Notes: a model not told the origin generated them from the sequence alone. DNA of 64,000 bases from an uncultured Maribacter sp. (GCF_947500405.1 NZ_CANMRY010000002.1:62001-126000); one strand, 5' to 3'; shown: positions 44,695-54,723, counted from the first letter of the stretch. Numbers and translations: made by a program.

Positions 44695-46068
44695 TTACTT
44701 AGAACCATAAAGCCTATTTACTGCTCTTAATATTAAACGAGCCCTAGCTAGTTTTGATTGTTTAATTTTTTTGTACGTTCTATTTAAATAATATTCCACA
44801 GCAGCATTACCTTTAAATTCTTTTCTTGCTTTATACAAATCTAATGCAACTTGTAAATCTTGGGGAACATAAGAAACTCCTGTATATTCTTGAAGTAATT
44901 GTAAATTAAGAAAACCATATTCTTCCGTTGGTTCTAACATGGTTCCTTCTCCAAAATCATTCCATGTAACTAATTGTATAAAATCTGCAGCTTCATGGTG
45001 GGTGTAATTTAATGTTTCTACAAACGTATCCCCATCTGCATGGTTTATATTCCAAGTATGGTGTAACCCCCAGCCACCTTCTTCATAAAAACTATTAAAA
45101 CCAGGATAACTACTACCAACGGTTACTAGGTTATTAGTTAAATAAGTATCATAGTAATATTCGTGTGCTAAAAGGTGATCCCCAGCAACCCATAAAAATT
45201 CACCAGAGGCATTATTGCCAACCATATTTTGTGCAGCCCACAAGGTTAAAAAATAAGGCTCTTGATCTTGGGGAAATACAGAAAAAATGCTATCCCAATC
45301 TGAAGTTGTTGTTATAGTTTCAGGGCCAAAAACAAACATAAGTTCTTTAGAATTATACTTAAGAAAGTTAGATTTTGTAAAATAGGTATTTTTAATATAA
45401 TTAAAGTCCATCGTAGCAGCATTTACAACACTAGTTGATAGCCCAGCATTATATATATCTTGTGCAACACGATCTTCATACATAATAGAAAATTCCATAC
45501 CCAAATCTTGCAATCTATTCATAAATGTCTCTGTAGACTGTTTAATAAGTTGGTAATCATATACATCTTTACTACCATACCAATCAAAAATAACACCGTC
45601 TATACCAGATAATTTCATCATTAAAAAATGGTATTCCTGTAAATCTGGATCATTAGAAGAGTAAGGGCCTATAATAGGATAGTAATACGAAGCAATTTCT
45701 CTTTTACCATTAGCATCTACAGTATTTGGGTTTTTAGTAGCCATTGTCCAATGCTGCCCCCAATACCCATCAAAATCTAAGTTTTGAAACCAAGGCATAT
45801 AATGCGCATATACCTTTTTAGGATTATCTTTAACAACATCCATTCCTGAAATATCTACTATCCTCCCTGCCAAAGTAGCTTCTTTAAAACTATCTTCTTC
45901 ATCTAAAACAGCTCGTAATATGGAATCTGGAATTATTTCGAGAGCTTCTGTACTAAAAACCTCTTGCTTAGAATCTTTAAAATCCTCTGTTTTTTCTTTC
46001 TCACAAGACGCAAGAATTAAAAAAAATACTCCTGCCAATATTAAAATTACCTTCTTATTATATAACAT
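44695..46068 (-). CDS. GH99-like lipoprotein (glycoside hydrolase 71/99-type)
   Basis: The 457-residue protein is a predicted lipoprotein: hydrophobic residues 7-20, then the lipobox LILASC with C22 as the acylated residue. The domain starting near residue 83 (KVYAHYMPWFQN, then IDGVIFDWYG and the FGPETI segment) resembles GH99/GH71-type glycanases, such as endo-alpha-mannanases. It is probably surface- or periplasm-attached and acts on a polysaccharide. No sus-type genes are adjacent, so it is not part of a visible utilisation locus. Confidence 0.75.
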   Translation of the reverse strand: MLYNKKVILILAGVFFLILASCEKEKTEDFKDSKQEVFSTEALEIIPDSILRAVLDEEDSFKEATLAGRIVDISGMDVVKDNPKKVYAHYMPWFQNLDFDGYWGQHWTMATKNPNTVDANGKREIASYYYPIIGPYSSNDPDLQEYHFLMMKLSGIDGVIFDWYGSKDVYDYQLIKQSTETFMNRLQDLGMEFSIMYEDRVAQDIYNAGLSTSVVNAATMDFNYIKNTYFTKSNFLKYNSKELMFVFGPETITTTSDWDSIFSVFPQDQEPYFLTLWAAQNMVGNNASGEFLWVAGDHLLAHEYYYDTYLTNNLVTVGSSYPGFNSFYEEGGWGLHHTWNINHADGDTFVETLNYTHHEAADFIQLVTWNDFGEGTMLEPTEEYGFLNLQLLQEYTGVSYVPQDLQVALDLYKARKEFKGNAAVEYYLNRTYKKIKQSKLARARLILRAVNRLYGSK

Positions 46069-46389
46069 ATAATCAAAATTTTAATTAAAATTGGGGAACA
46101 AGGTGAAAGTAAAAATATTTTTATGAGTTTTTTCCTACAAATTAGACATTAACATATTTTTAACATTTACAAGTGATAATACTATCAACACGTTACAATT
46201 TTTAAAGAATGTAATTTAGAAAAAAGTGATTTTAGTACAGCTTATAATCTTACAATTAATCCAAAGATTAACAAAATAAAAAAAGGCAAAATTCTCTAAC
46301 TCAAATTTAAAAGGGCTATTAGCTAAGCATGATCTAATAATTAAATACTAATGAAATTTGTATCTTGTAGTAAATACAACCATTTAAAA

Positions 46390-46881
46390 ATGAAATTTAC
46401 TTATGTACTTTTCTTCTTTTTTTCTTTAAATATTTTTGCCCAAAATACCATAAAGTTAAAAGAAGGTCAAAATTCCCCAAAAGCAAGTTTAGTAGACGTA
46501 TCTTGGATTGCTGGCCATTGGAAAGGAGAGGCTTTTGGTGGCATTACGGAAGAAATATGGAGTCCGCCTTTAGGAAATTCTATGATGTTTGTTTTTAAAC
46601 TAGTAAGCGAAGGAAAAGTGCAATTCTATGAAATTGGACATATTAAAGAGCAAGAAGAAAGTCTTATATTACAACTAAAGCATTTTACAGAAAATTTAAA
46701 AGGTTGGGAAAAAAAAGAAGAAACTATAGACTTTAAACTTGTTAAGATCGAAGAAAATAAAGTATATTTTGAAGATTTTACAATAGAAAAAATAAATGCT
46801 AATGAAATTAATTTATATGTTTTAATAGCACATGAAGATGGCACTAAAAAAGAAGAAAAATTTAATTACAAAAAACTGTAG
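46390..46881 (+). CDS. Exported DUF6265-like protein
   Basis: The frame opens at 46351, but I choose the ATG at 46390, because it starts directly with a signal peptide (KFTYVLFFFFSLNIFAQ). A near-consensus -7 element GAAATTTG (46353-46360) lies within the longer version. The mature 146 residues contain WIAGHWKGEAFGGITEEIW, typical of the lipocalin-like DUF6265 family of unknown function. The 321-nt gap before it (46069-46389), shared with the divergent GH99-like gene, shows only that promoter-like element. Confidence 0.7.
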   Translation: MKFTYVLFFFFSLNIFAQNTIKLKEGQNSPKASLVDVSWIAGHWKGEAFGGITEEIWSPPLGNSMMFVFKLVSEGKVQFYEIGHIKEQEESLILQLKHFTENLKGWEKKEETIDFKLVKIEENKVYFEDFTIEKINANEINLYVLIAHEDGTKKEEKFNYKKL

Positions 46882-46884
46882 TTA

Positions 46885-47235
46885 ATGAAAAAGAAATGCT
46901 TAGAATGTAATACCGAAATCATAGGAAGAATTGATAAAAAATATTGTTCTGACTATTGTAGAAATGCTTACAATAACAAAGTAAATAAAGACAGTAAAAA
47001 TTTAATTAGAAATATAAATAATAGACTTAGAAAAAATTATAGAATATTAGATAGTTTTAAATTAAAAGACGGTAAAACAAATACAACTAGAACTAGACTG
47101 CTAGACAAGGGGTTTGATTTTGATTTTATTACTAACCTCTATACAACAAAAAAAGGCACAACCTATTTCTTTGTATATGATTTAGGTTATTTGCCTTTAG
47201 ATAATGATTACTATATGATAGTTAAAAGAGAGTAA
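46885..47235 (+). CDS. Small zinc-ribbon protein of unknown function
   Basis: The 116-residue protein begins with a four-Cys zinc ribbon (C5, C8, then C21 and C25 in KYCSDYCRNAYNNK), resembling DUF2116-type zinc-ribbon proteins. The rest is basic and has no recognised domain. It follows the DUF6265-like gene by 3 nt, so it is probably co-transcribed, and ends 2 nt before the convergent CBS gene. It is a conserved type of protein in Flavobacteriia, and its role is unknown. Confidence 0.7.
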   Translation: MKKKCLECNTEIIGRIDKKYCSDYCRNAYNNKVNKDSKNLIRNINNRLRKNYRILDSFKLKDGKTNTTRTRLLDKGFDFDFITNLYTTKKGTTYFFVYDLGYLPLDNDYYMIVKRE

Positions 47236-47237
47236 AA

Positions 47238-47702
47238 TTATTTATAATTTTGCCCGCTTAATTTTAATGCTGCAATTACAATATCTTTTCTGCTAATTTG
47301 CCCTACAAGAATACCATTTTTCATTACAGGCAATCTACGTCTATTGCTATTATAAAATATACCTGCAGCATCAAAAATACTAATGTCATTATCAATAGTT
47401 TCTACATTCTTAGTCATAAACCTTTCTACACTTTTATCTAGTATAGGCTGGTTAAAATAACGGCTTTCAGATATTTGTTTCATGCAGTCTGCTTCAGATA
47501 TAATACCAACAAGAAATCCATTAGAATCTATAACAGGCCCACCAGAAATATGGTTTTTAGCAAAAAGCTCCATAACCTCTAAAATAGATTGTTCTGGACT
47601 AAACGTAAGAAGCTTTTTTGTCATATAATCTTCAACCAAAAAAGGAGCATCAAATTCCTTTTTGGTACTTTTCCTTACTCCTTGAAAGCTTTTAATTCCC
47701 AT
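47238..47702 (-). CDS. CBS-domain protein
   Basis: The 154-residue protein consists of two CBS domains in tandem (VEDYMTKKLLTFSPEQSILE, then VERFMTKNVETI), each ending in a GIISEADC- or GQISRKDI-type strand. Such paired CBS modules bind adenosyl compounds and usually regulate a partner protein. No partner is adjacent. It converges on the zinc-ribbon gene and diverges from the epimerase-like gene across a 195-nt gap. Confidence 0.9.
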   Translation of the reverse strand: MGIKSFQGVRKSTKKEFDAPFLVEDYMTKKLLTFSPEQSILEVMELFAKNHISGGPVIDSNGFLVGIISEADCMKQISESRYFNQPILDKSVERFMTKNVETIDNDISIFDAAGIFYNSNRRRLPVMKNGILVGQISRKDIVIAALKLSGQNYK

Positions 47703-47897
47703 ATACGTTATTTTTTAGGTTGATTACTAAAGATAGAAAAAAATATGAATTACGCAATAATTATTAATATTAATTGAATTAATAATACCATTAAAAAGAT
47801 TTTAATGTAAAATTCGTATTCAAAAAATATTATATCTACAGTAGCAAAAAAAAATATTTAACCGCTTATATTTACAATAAATAGCACTACAAACTAT

Positions 47898-48704
47898 ATG
47901 AAAAATATTGGAATATTAGGCTGCGGTTGGCTAGGATACCCACTAGCAAAAGAACTTTTAAAGGATGCGTATAGTGTATATGGCTCAACAACCAGACAAA
48001 GCAAAATTGAAAAATTAAAAAATGATGGAATAAAAGCTTCCAAAATTATATTCTTTGAAGATAAAATTGAAGGAGATATTAATACCTTTCTAAAGTCCTT
48101 AGATATAGTAATTATTAGTATTCCTCCAAGATTAAGAGGGAAAATTAGAGAGAATTTTATAAAAAAAATGACACTTCTCCATACAGAAATAAAAAAAACA
48201 AAATGCTCTAAAATTATATTTATTAGTAGTACTGCTGTTTATGGGAATGTAAGTGGAACTGTTACCGAAGAAAGTAAAACCCAACCAAACACAGAATCTG
48301 GAAAACAATTACTCGTATGCGAAAAACTTTTCTTAGAAGACCCTGAATTACAATCAACTATTATTAGGTTTGGCGGCTTAATTGGACCTGACAGGCATCC
48401 GGTAACAATGCTTTCAGGTAAAGAGAACTTAACTAATGGACATGCCCTTGTTAATTTAATTCATTTACAGGATTGTATTTCTATTATTAAAACTAGTATT
48501 AGTAAAGGTTGGTGGAATGTTATTATGAATGCGGTACACCCATTACACCCAACCAAAAAAGAATATTATACACAAGAAGCATTATTAAGGGACATAAAAC
48601 CCCCAAAATATATAACTTGTAATAAAGTAAACAGCAAAAAAGTGGACTCTACATGGCTTATAAATGTTAAAAAATACCATTTTAACACCTCTATTTATAG
48701 TTAA
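47898..48704 (+). CDS. NAD(P)-binding epimerase/dehydratase-like protein (YeeZ type)
   Basis: The 268-residue protein begins with a Rossmann nucleotide-binding motif (GILGCGWLGYPLAKELL) and has the extended-SDR segment FISSTAVYGNVSG, where the S and Y could be catalytic. It resembles YeeZ-like proteins annotated as NAD-dependent epimerases of unknown substrate. A TATATTTA box lies at 47867-47874, 24 nt before the start. It is not in an obvious operon. Confidence 0.8.
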   Translation: MKNIGILGCGWLGYPLAKELLKDAYSVYGSTTRQSKIEKLKNDGIKASKIIFFEDKIEGDINTFLKSLDIVIISIPPRLRGKIRENFIKKMTLLHTEIKKTKCSKIIFISSTAVYGNVSGTVTEESKTQPNTESGKQLLVCEKLFLEDPELQSTIIRFGGLIGPDRHPVTMLSGKENLTNGHALVNLIHLQDCISIIKTSISKGWWNVIMNAVHPLHPTKKEYYTQEALLRDIKPPKYITCNKVNSKKVDSTWLINVKKYHFNTSIYS

Positions 48705-48819
48705 GACACATCAAAAGGAACGTTTTTCACAACAAAAAGAGTGCTCTTATGTTAATTATATAACTGAACAACAGTAGATTATCGATGAAATACATACCTT
48801 TATATTAAATATAAAAGCC

Positions 48820-49194
48820 ATGAAAAATTCAAGTTTAAAAAGGAGAATTTTACTGGATGTTGAAAACCTAATTTCTCGTAGTAGCTCCTTTCAAAAAAGT
48901 AGTTCAAAGTTTAATAAACTGCATGTTGCTATATTAAAAAAACATTACAATGCAGCAGATGTTTCTATAGATTACCATAGAAACCGTGTTACAATGAATA
49001 TAATTGTAGATGATAAGCAATATGATCCAAAAACAATAAATACAAATCTAAGTACAATCTATACAAATCTGTTTTTTGAAAATTTAAAAGATTTCTTAAA
49101 GTCTTGTATAGATAAGGACACTAAAAATTTGGCCTTTTATGCCAGTTTACTTAGAACTTTTACAAAAAAAGAAGTAAAACTCAGTGTTGTTTAA
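48820..49194 (+). CDS. Hypothetical protein
   Basis: The 124-residue protein is not recognised. It is basic, Ser-rich near the N-terminus (LISRSSSFQKSSSKF), and has no signal peptide, metal site or membrane segment. Its codons fit the genome, and a long perfect terminator follows 17 nt after the stop, which supports it as a real gene. Confidence 0.55.
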   Translation: MKNSSLKRRILLDVENLISRSSSFQKSSSKFNKLHVAILKKHYNAADVSIDYHRNRVTMNIIVDDKQYDPKTINTNLSTIYTNLFFENLKDFLKSCIDKDTKNLAFYASLLRTFTKKEVKLSVV

Positions 49195-49210
49195 ATTATT
49201 CACTACAAAT

Positions 49211-49249
49211 TATAGAAAAAGGGATACTTTGAGTATCCCTTTTTCTATA
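49211..49249 (+). terminator. Intrinsic terminator
   Basis: A 17-bp perfect stem (49211-49227 with 49233-49249) with a 5-nt loop includes a T-tract in its right arm. It follows the 48820-49194 gene and insulates it from the TPR gene. Confidence 0.85.
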
Positions 49250-49324
49250 AAATGCGTTTTAAAGACAATATTAACAGAATACTCTAAATTATTTAATAGT
49301 TTAGTGCCCTAAATTTTAATAAAA

Positions 49325-50023
49325 ATGAAAAAAATATTTTTTGCCTTTATAGTACTTCTAGGGGTATCTGCTATTGCACAAACTAAAACCGAATTACAAA
49401 AGCATTATGAAGCTTTTTATAAAGAAATGAGACTACAGGGCGATGTAACTGGTGTTATAAGTGCTCTTACGCATTTAAACGTTATTGCGCCATCTAAACA
49501 AAGAAAAGACACCTTAGCATTTATCTATGCTAATGATAACCAACATTTACAAGCACTAAATACCATAGGAATAGAAAAATTAGATACGGATTCTGATTTA
49601 GCGGTACAAGTAAAGGCTATTTCCCTAAAAGCACTAAACCAACCTAAAAGAGCATTAGAACAATTTGAGGTTTTAAACAAAAGAACTCCAAATGTTTATT
49701 TGGCTTATGAAATTGCTGATTTAAAAATACAAACAGGTGATAAAGTTGGAGCTGCGACCCATATAGAATACGGTATTACTAATGCAAAAGAGGATATGAA
49801 ATATGCTTTCTATGAACGCCAGCAGCCTTATGAAGTGCCATTAAAAGCAGCTTTTTTACATTTAAAAGCTTTAGCAATTTATAAAGCAGATATGACTAAC
49901 GTAGATGAGGCTATAGCTTTAATTGACCAGGCTCTTACAATAGACCCAAAATTTAACTTAGCTAGTTTAAGTAAGCAAGCTTTGGTAGCTAGGAAAGAAA
50001 AAACTCCTGAAAAAGAAAAATAA
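49325..50023 (+). CDS. Exported TPR-repeat protein
   Basis: The 232-residue protein has a signal peptide (IFFAFIVLLGVSAIAQ, cleaved near residue 19). It then has helical TPR-like repeats, for example ALNQPKRALEQFEVLNKR and EAIALIDQALTIDPKFN, the latter a typical TPR with the PxFxxA turn. It is probably a periplasmic or outer-membrane-associated scaffold. It stands alone between two terminators. Confidence 0.82.
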   Translation: MKKIFFAFIVLLGVSAIAQTKTELQKHYEAFYKEMRLQGDVTGVISALTHLNVIAPSKQRKDTLAFIYANDNQHLQALNTIGIEKLDTDSDLAVQVKAISLKALNQPKRALEQFEVLNKRTPNVYLAYEIADLKIQTGDKVGAATHIEYGITNAKEDMKYAFYERQQPYEVPLKAAFLHLKALAIYKADMTNVDEAIALIDQALTIDPKFNLASLSKQALVARKEKTPEKEK

Positions 50024-50041
50024 TTCTTTTAGCCATAAAAC

Positions 50042-50074
50042 AAAAAAGGGAAGAGCGTTGCTTTTCCCTTTTTT
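50042..50074. terminator. Bidirectional intrinsic terminator
   Basis: The 11-bp stem (50042-50052 with 50064-50074) is flanked by A6 and T6 tracts. It lies between the TPR gene and the convergent SnoaL-like pseudogene. Confidence 0.85.
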
Positions 50075-50093
50075 GTTCACTTATTTTCTAGCG

Positions 50094-50557
50094 TCACTTT
50101 CTCTTCTTTTTTAATAAAATAACTTCTTTAATTTGCTCATTAGGAATGGTAATAGACAAAACATAATGTGCAATTTTCCAATGACCGCTAACTTTCTTTA
50201 CTACTCCAGAACCTCTGCAAATTCCCATTTGCGTTTTTAAAAGCTCATCAAACCAAGCTATTTTTTTATCTTTATAATATATATTTCTATCTATAGTGGT
50301 AAAGCTCCATGCTTTTCCATTATCAAAATAAGGTTTACAATATTCTTTAAAATCCTTGTTTTGCCAATTCTCGGAAGCATCTGTGCCTATAAAAACAGCA
50401 TCATTGGTCATTTTTCCAAAATAAGCATCAAAGTTTGTATCTGCAGCTGCTTTATGCCATTCTGTTAAAACTTTATTTATTTGCAGTTTTTCCGCGGTTT
50501 GAGAAAAAGAAGTAAAAACTCCTAAACAAATACAATAAAAAATAGTTTATTCTTCAT
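50094..50557 (-). pseudogene. SnoaL-like secreted protein, frameshifted in its signal peptide
   Basis: The intact part (MTNDAVFIGTD... from 50411) is a SnoaL/DUF4440-type fold, with the segment SGHWKIAHYVLSIT. Reading further upstream in the same frame gives more of the same domain and a signal peptide (CICLGVFTSFSQ), but no start codon. An ATG at 50557 in another frame begins MKNKLFF and meets a stop ten codons on. One extra T in the six-T run (50542-50537) would join the two frames into MKNKLFFYCICLGVFTSFSQ and the domain. The ATG overlaps the end of the lipoprotein gene. It is either a recent mutation, a phase-variable tract or a sequencing error. Confidence 0.75.
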
Positions 50558-51044
50558 CTAGAATAAGTTTATTATTTAATGTATTATTAAGCAATACAGT
50601 AAATTGATTACGCATAGCATTATATGCATTTATAAATTCTATGACAGATTCTTCTGCGTTTATATGATATTCTAAATCGCCTTTGGTTTTTAATAGATAC
50701 GTAAGTGCTATTTTTTGTCTACTCTTTACTTGTGGTAAATTAAAATCTTCTGGGTATTTAGATTTTGCTAGTAACTTCTGTTTTTCTATTAAATCTTCTA
50801 TGATTAAAATTAAATCTTCTTTTCCTTCTACACCATAAATAGCGTCAAAACTAGAATCAAAAGCATTAAATTCTGGCCACTCACTTAAAATAGTGGCCGC
50901 TTTACCAGCTACCGTTAACTTTTTAGGCCATTTTTTGGTTTCTATTTTAACTATTTGATCCTGTGTAGAACTTACTTCTTTATCTTTAGTGTTACAGCTA
51001 AAAAAAGCTAAAAAAAGAGCTCCTAAAATAAATACGCTTCTCAT
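50547..51044 (-). CDS. Predicted lipoprotein of unknown function
   Basis: I take the ATG at 51044 (165 residues), because the longer frame to 51059 starts with TTG. The N-terminus RSVFILGALFLAFFSCN ends in a lipobox with Cys17 as the lipid-modified residue. The mature part is mainly helical, with a KSRQKIALTYLLKTKGD segment, and has no recognised domain. It is probably anchored in the inner or outer membrane. It overlaps the start of the frameshifted SnoaL-like gene, suggesting an operon. Confidence 0.7.
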   Translation of the reverse strand: MRSVFILGALFLAFFSCNTKDKEVSSTQDQIVKIETKKWPKKLTVAGKAATILSEWPEFNAFDSSFDAIYGVEGKEDLILIIEDLIEKQKLLAKSKYPEDFNLPQVKSRQKIALTYLLKTKGDLEYHINAEESVIEFINAYNAMRNQFTVLLNNTLNNKLILDEE

Positions 51045-51100
51045 ACTACGAAGGTACAAATTTTAGGAGCAGATACCGTAATTATGCTATTATAGAAATT

Positions 51101-52489
51101 TTATTTTACAGTACTACTCGAAAATTTAAGCTTGTTTTCAATAGCAACAATCATACTATTAGCTATATCCTTTCCTGTTGCATTTTCTATACCTTCCAAA
51201 CCTGGAGAAGAGTTAACTTCTAGTAATAAAGGTCCTTTATTAGATCTAATAATATCTACCCCCGCAACAGCAAGTCTTAACGCTTTTGCTGCTTTAATAG
51301 CTAGCTTTTTTTCTTCTAATGTAATTTTTACGACAGATGCTTTTCCTCCTTGATGAATATTTGCTCTAAACTCTCCTTTTTGTGCTTGTCGTTGCATAGA
51401 GGCAACTACTTTACCGTTAACCACAAAACAACGAATATCTTGCCCGTTTGCTTCTTTAATAAACTCTTGGACTAAGATGTTAGTTTGTACACTTTTAAAA
51501 GCATTAATTACACTTTCTGCAGCTTTATTTGTTTCTGCTAAAACCACACCTTTACCTTGTGTGCTTTCTAGCAACTTTATTATTAATGGCGCTCCGTTTA
51601 CCATGCGTATTAAGTCTTTGGTGTCCATTGGAGATTTTGCAAACCCAGTTATTGGTATTTGTATATCGTTTTTAGAAAATAATTGTGATGCAAATAGTTT
51701 ATCTCTAGACTGTGTAATTGCCTCCGCAGAATTTTGGCAATATGCCCCTAAAAAATCGAACTGACGAATAAGTGCACAACCATAAAAAGTAACTGCTGGT
51801 TTTATTCTTGGTATTACAGCATCAAAATCATTCAATATAGCACCTCCTCTATACCTCATCTCTGGAGATTTAGCGTCTAATTTCATGTATGCCTGCTCTA
51901 CATTTAAAAAAATAATTTCATGTCCTCTTGCCTCCGCAGCTTCTATTATTCTTTTATTACTATATAACTTTGGATTACTTGCAAGTAACGCAATTTTTAA
52001 TCCCGTTTTTTCTTTAAAATAAGCCTTATACTTTGCATCTATTTCGTCTTCTGTAAAATCTTGGATTAAATAATTTTCAGCAGAATTTACCATAAATCTC
52101 TGGTTAATTGCCTCTCTACCTAAGAGCATTCTAAACTCCATAGTATCTCTGTTAGCTAATGTTAGTTCTATTTCAAAAACTTCTTTCCCTAAAGTAACAG
52201 CTGCTTTAATTACTAAGCGCTCTTCAGAAATTCCGGAAGAACTTTTTACCATTCTACGATCTACTAACTTAGCATCACATTCTATACTTATACTTCTATT
52301 TTCCTGAAGTGGATTAATATCAAACTTAACCCATTCTTCTGCTCCTTTAGAATAAACTTTAATATTTGTAGCTTGTATAGACGAAGTTTTTGCACCAGAA
52401 TCTACCCTAGCTTTTATTGCAGGAACTCCTAAATCGTTAAAAACGCACCATTCCTCACTACCTATAATTCCTAAATTACTTACTGCCAT
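51101..52489 (-). CDS. RimB-RimK fusion: retropepsin-like protease plus ATP-grasp ligase
   Basis: The 462-residue protein joins two domains. The N-terminal ~140 residues form a retropepsin-like/ATP-dependent zinc protease domain (PF05618), with the aspartic motif VDSGAKTSS near residue 29. From about residue 160 on it is a RimK-type ATP-grasp ligase (RGGAILNDFDAVIPRI, STQGKGVVLAE, CFVVNGKVVASM, and the metal site LLEVNSSPGLEG). RimK adds Glu residues to the ribosomal protein S6 C-terminus, and RimB trims them. One protein with both halves could make and edit such tails. The target here is not shown. Confidence 0.88.
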   Translation of the reverse strand: MAVSNLGIIGSEEWCVFNDLGVPAIKARVDSGAKTSSIQATNIKVYSKGAEEWVKFDINPLQENRSISIECDAKLVDRRMVKSSSGISEERLVIKAAVTLGKEVFEIELTLANRDTMEFRMLLGREAINQRFMVNSAENYLIQDFTEDEIDAKYKAYFKEKTGLKIALLASNPKLYSNKRIIEAAEARGHEIIFLNVEQAYMKLDAKSPEMRYRGGAILNDFDAVIPRIKPAVTFYGCALIRQFDFLGAYCQNSAEAITQSRDKLFASQLFSKNDIQIPITGFAKSPMDTKDLIRMVNGAPLIIKLLESTQGKGVVLAETNKAAESVINAFKSVQTNILVQEFIKEANGQDIRCFVVNGKVVASMQRQAQKGEFRANIHQGGKASVVKITLEEKKLAIKAAKALRLAVAGVDIIRSNKGPLLLEVNSSPGLEGIENATGKDIANSMIVAIENKLKFSSSTVK

Positions 52490-52747
52490 AAATTTTATTC
52501 TTAAAATAATTTATCAAAAAAACATTCTCTTAAAAGTACTCTTATTTTGTATAGAAAAACACAAAAAATAGCGTTGCATTTTTTTTGGCAAATGAAAACA
52601 AAAAAAAGGAAATTCAATACTATTAATTAAAAAAATGAAGTAATATAATCTTCTCTTAACAAAAGAAAATAATAGAAACTAAAAGTGTCTTTCTTATATA
52701 TAAAAAAGCTACAAAATACAGCTTTCTTAAACTTAAAAATGGGAAGA

Positions 52748-54397
52748 TTAAAATTCGGAATGTTTTGTTATTTCGGACAACATAGTTTTACGAAATTCTT
52801 CTATTTTAGAATCTGAATATTTAAAAATTGCACTAAATTCTAGTAACACTCTTTCTAAATACATTTTTATACTATCTATATCAAAATACAAACGTCCAGT
52901 TCTTCTAACAAAAAAATCTATTGGTGTTACTACCATTTCATTTTGCACACAAAAATCTAATTCTGCCAACAGTAGCTTTTCTTCAATATCTTTTCCAGTT
53001 TTAGTATTAAAATTAGCTATTATTTGTTCTGATTGTTTACCGTAAGTAGTAGTTAAATACCAAGCTGTATAAGGTTCAAAACCGTATTTTTCTAGGTCTT
53101 TTGCTAACTTCTTTATATATTTTTTTACTTCTTTATACTTTTTCCAAGGGCCACCAGTCAAAGGTATTTTATCTGTAAATACATCTTTGTAATCTACTTG
53201 AGTTTCTTTTTCTAGTTTTTTCTGAACTTTATCTACGACTCTTTCTGCCATTTTTCTATAGCCAGTAAGCTTACCGCCAGCCATACTAATAAGACCCGTA
53301 TCTGAAATAAATATCTCATCTTTTCTAGAAAGTTCTGAAGGAGATTTGCCCTCTTCATGAATTAAAGGTCGTAACCCTGCCCAAGAAGATGTAATATCTT
53401 TACGTTCTAAGTTTACAGCAGGAAACATGTTATTTATAGCATGTAATAAATAATCCGCATCTTCTACTGTTGTTCTTACTTCATTTTTATCTAGGGTATA
53501 GTTGGTATCTGTGGTTCCTGCGTACGTAATTTTTCCTCTTGGAATAGCAAACATCATACGACCATCTGGAATATCAAAATACACAGATTGTTTTAATGGT
53601 AGTTTATCTCTTGAAAACACTAAATGTACCCCTTTAGTAAGGTGTAATTGTTTTCCTTTTTTAGAATGATTAACCTCTCTAAGCTCGTCTACCCAAGGGC
53701 CAGCTGCATTTATAACAAATTTAGATTTTATACTATACTCCTCTCCGCTCAATTCGTCTTTAACTTTTACGCCTTTTACTTGCTCATTAGCATATATAAA
53801 ATCTTGTACTCTTGTATAATTTAAAGGTGTGCCGCCGTAATTAATTGCAGTTTTAATGTTTTCTATAGTTAACCTAGCATCATCTGTTCTATATTCCGCA
53901 TAATACCCAGAACCTTTTACTATTTTCTCTGGTAATAAAGGCTCTAATTCTAAGGTTTCTTCCTTATTCATCATCTTACGCTTATCATCACCTTCTACAT
54001 TGGCTAAAATATCGTAAACTTTTAATCCAATAGAGGTCATCCACTCCCCATAAGAACCATTTTCTATTAAAGGAAGTAGCATTTTTTCTGGTATAACTAA
54101 ATGCGGTGCCAATTTATGAACAATAGCACGTTCTGTACCCACTTCTTTTACTAAAGAAAGTTCAAACTGTTTTAAGTATCTTAATCCGCCATGAATAAGC
54201 TTTGACGATTTACTACTAGTGCCAGAAGCAAAATCTTCTTTTTCTACCAATGCAACTTTCATTCCTCTAGAAGAAGCGTCTATAAGAATCCCGGCTCCAG
54301 TTATTCCTCCTCCAATAACGACCAAATCATACTCCTCTTCCTTAAGTTCAGAAATAATTTCATCTCTATTAAGACTTGTAATTTTTTTATTTTTCAT
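52748..54397 (-). CDS. glpD: Glycerol-3-phosphate dehydrogenase (aerobic, FAD)
   Basis: The 549-residue protein has the FAD-binding motif VVIGGGITGAGILIDASSRG near residue 26 and the GlpD signature SSKLIHGGLRYLKQ, then the C-terminal DAO_C helical domain. It oxidises glycerol-3-phosphate to dihydroxyacetone phosphate at the inner membrane and feeds electrons to quinones. No glpF or glpK is adjacent. The length is normal. It is the last core gene before the island boundary. Confidence 0.94.
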   Translation of the reverse strand: MKNKKITSLNRDEIISELKEEEYDLVVIGGGITGAGILIDASSRGMKVALVEKEDFASGTSSKSSKLIHGGLRYLKQFELSLVKEVGTERAIVHKLAPHLVIPEKMLLPLIENGSYGEWMTSIGLKVYDILANVEGDDKRKMMNKEETLELEPLLPEKIVKGSGYYAEYRTDDARLTIENIKTAINYGGTPLNYTRVQDFIYANEQVKGVKVKDELSGEEYSIKSKFVINAAGPWVDELREVNHSKKGKQLHLTKGVHLVFSRDKLPLKQSVYFDIPDGRMMFAIPRGKITYAGTTDTNYTLDKNEVRTTVEDADYLLHAINNMFPAVNLERKDITSSWAGLRPLIHEEGKSPSELSRKDEIFISDTGLISMAGGKLTGYRKMAERVVDKVQKKLEKETQVDYKDVFTDKIPLTGGPWKKYKEVKKYIKKLAKDLEKYGFEPYTAWYLTTTYGKQSEQIIANFNTKTGKDIEEKLLLAELDFCVQNEMVVTPIDFFVRRTGRLYFDIDSIKMYLERVLLEFSAIFKYSDSKIEEFRKTMLSEITKHSEF

Positions 54398-54723
54398 ATT
54401 CGTAAATCATATTATAGTATCATTATAGCTAAATACTCAAACAAAATAATTGTCTTCAGAGATTTGAAGATATTAATACAAAAAGCCTCTATTACTATAA
54501 ACTGTAAATATATCTTATCCTTATAAAGTAAGAATATAATAATTAACCTATTTCTTATATAGAATTTTTAAAATATAACTAATATCTTACATTAATAAAT
54601 TTTTCACAAACTACTAAAACCAATTAGGTCATTTATTGAATATAATAGTAGTCAAACAATTATTTCAAATAAGATTAAACAAGTACAAAACTCTAATTTT
54701 AAAATTATGGGATAAAAAGAAAA

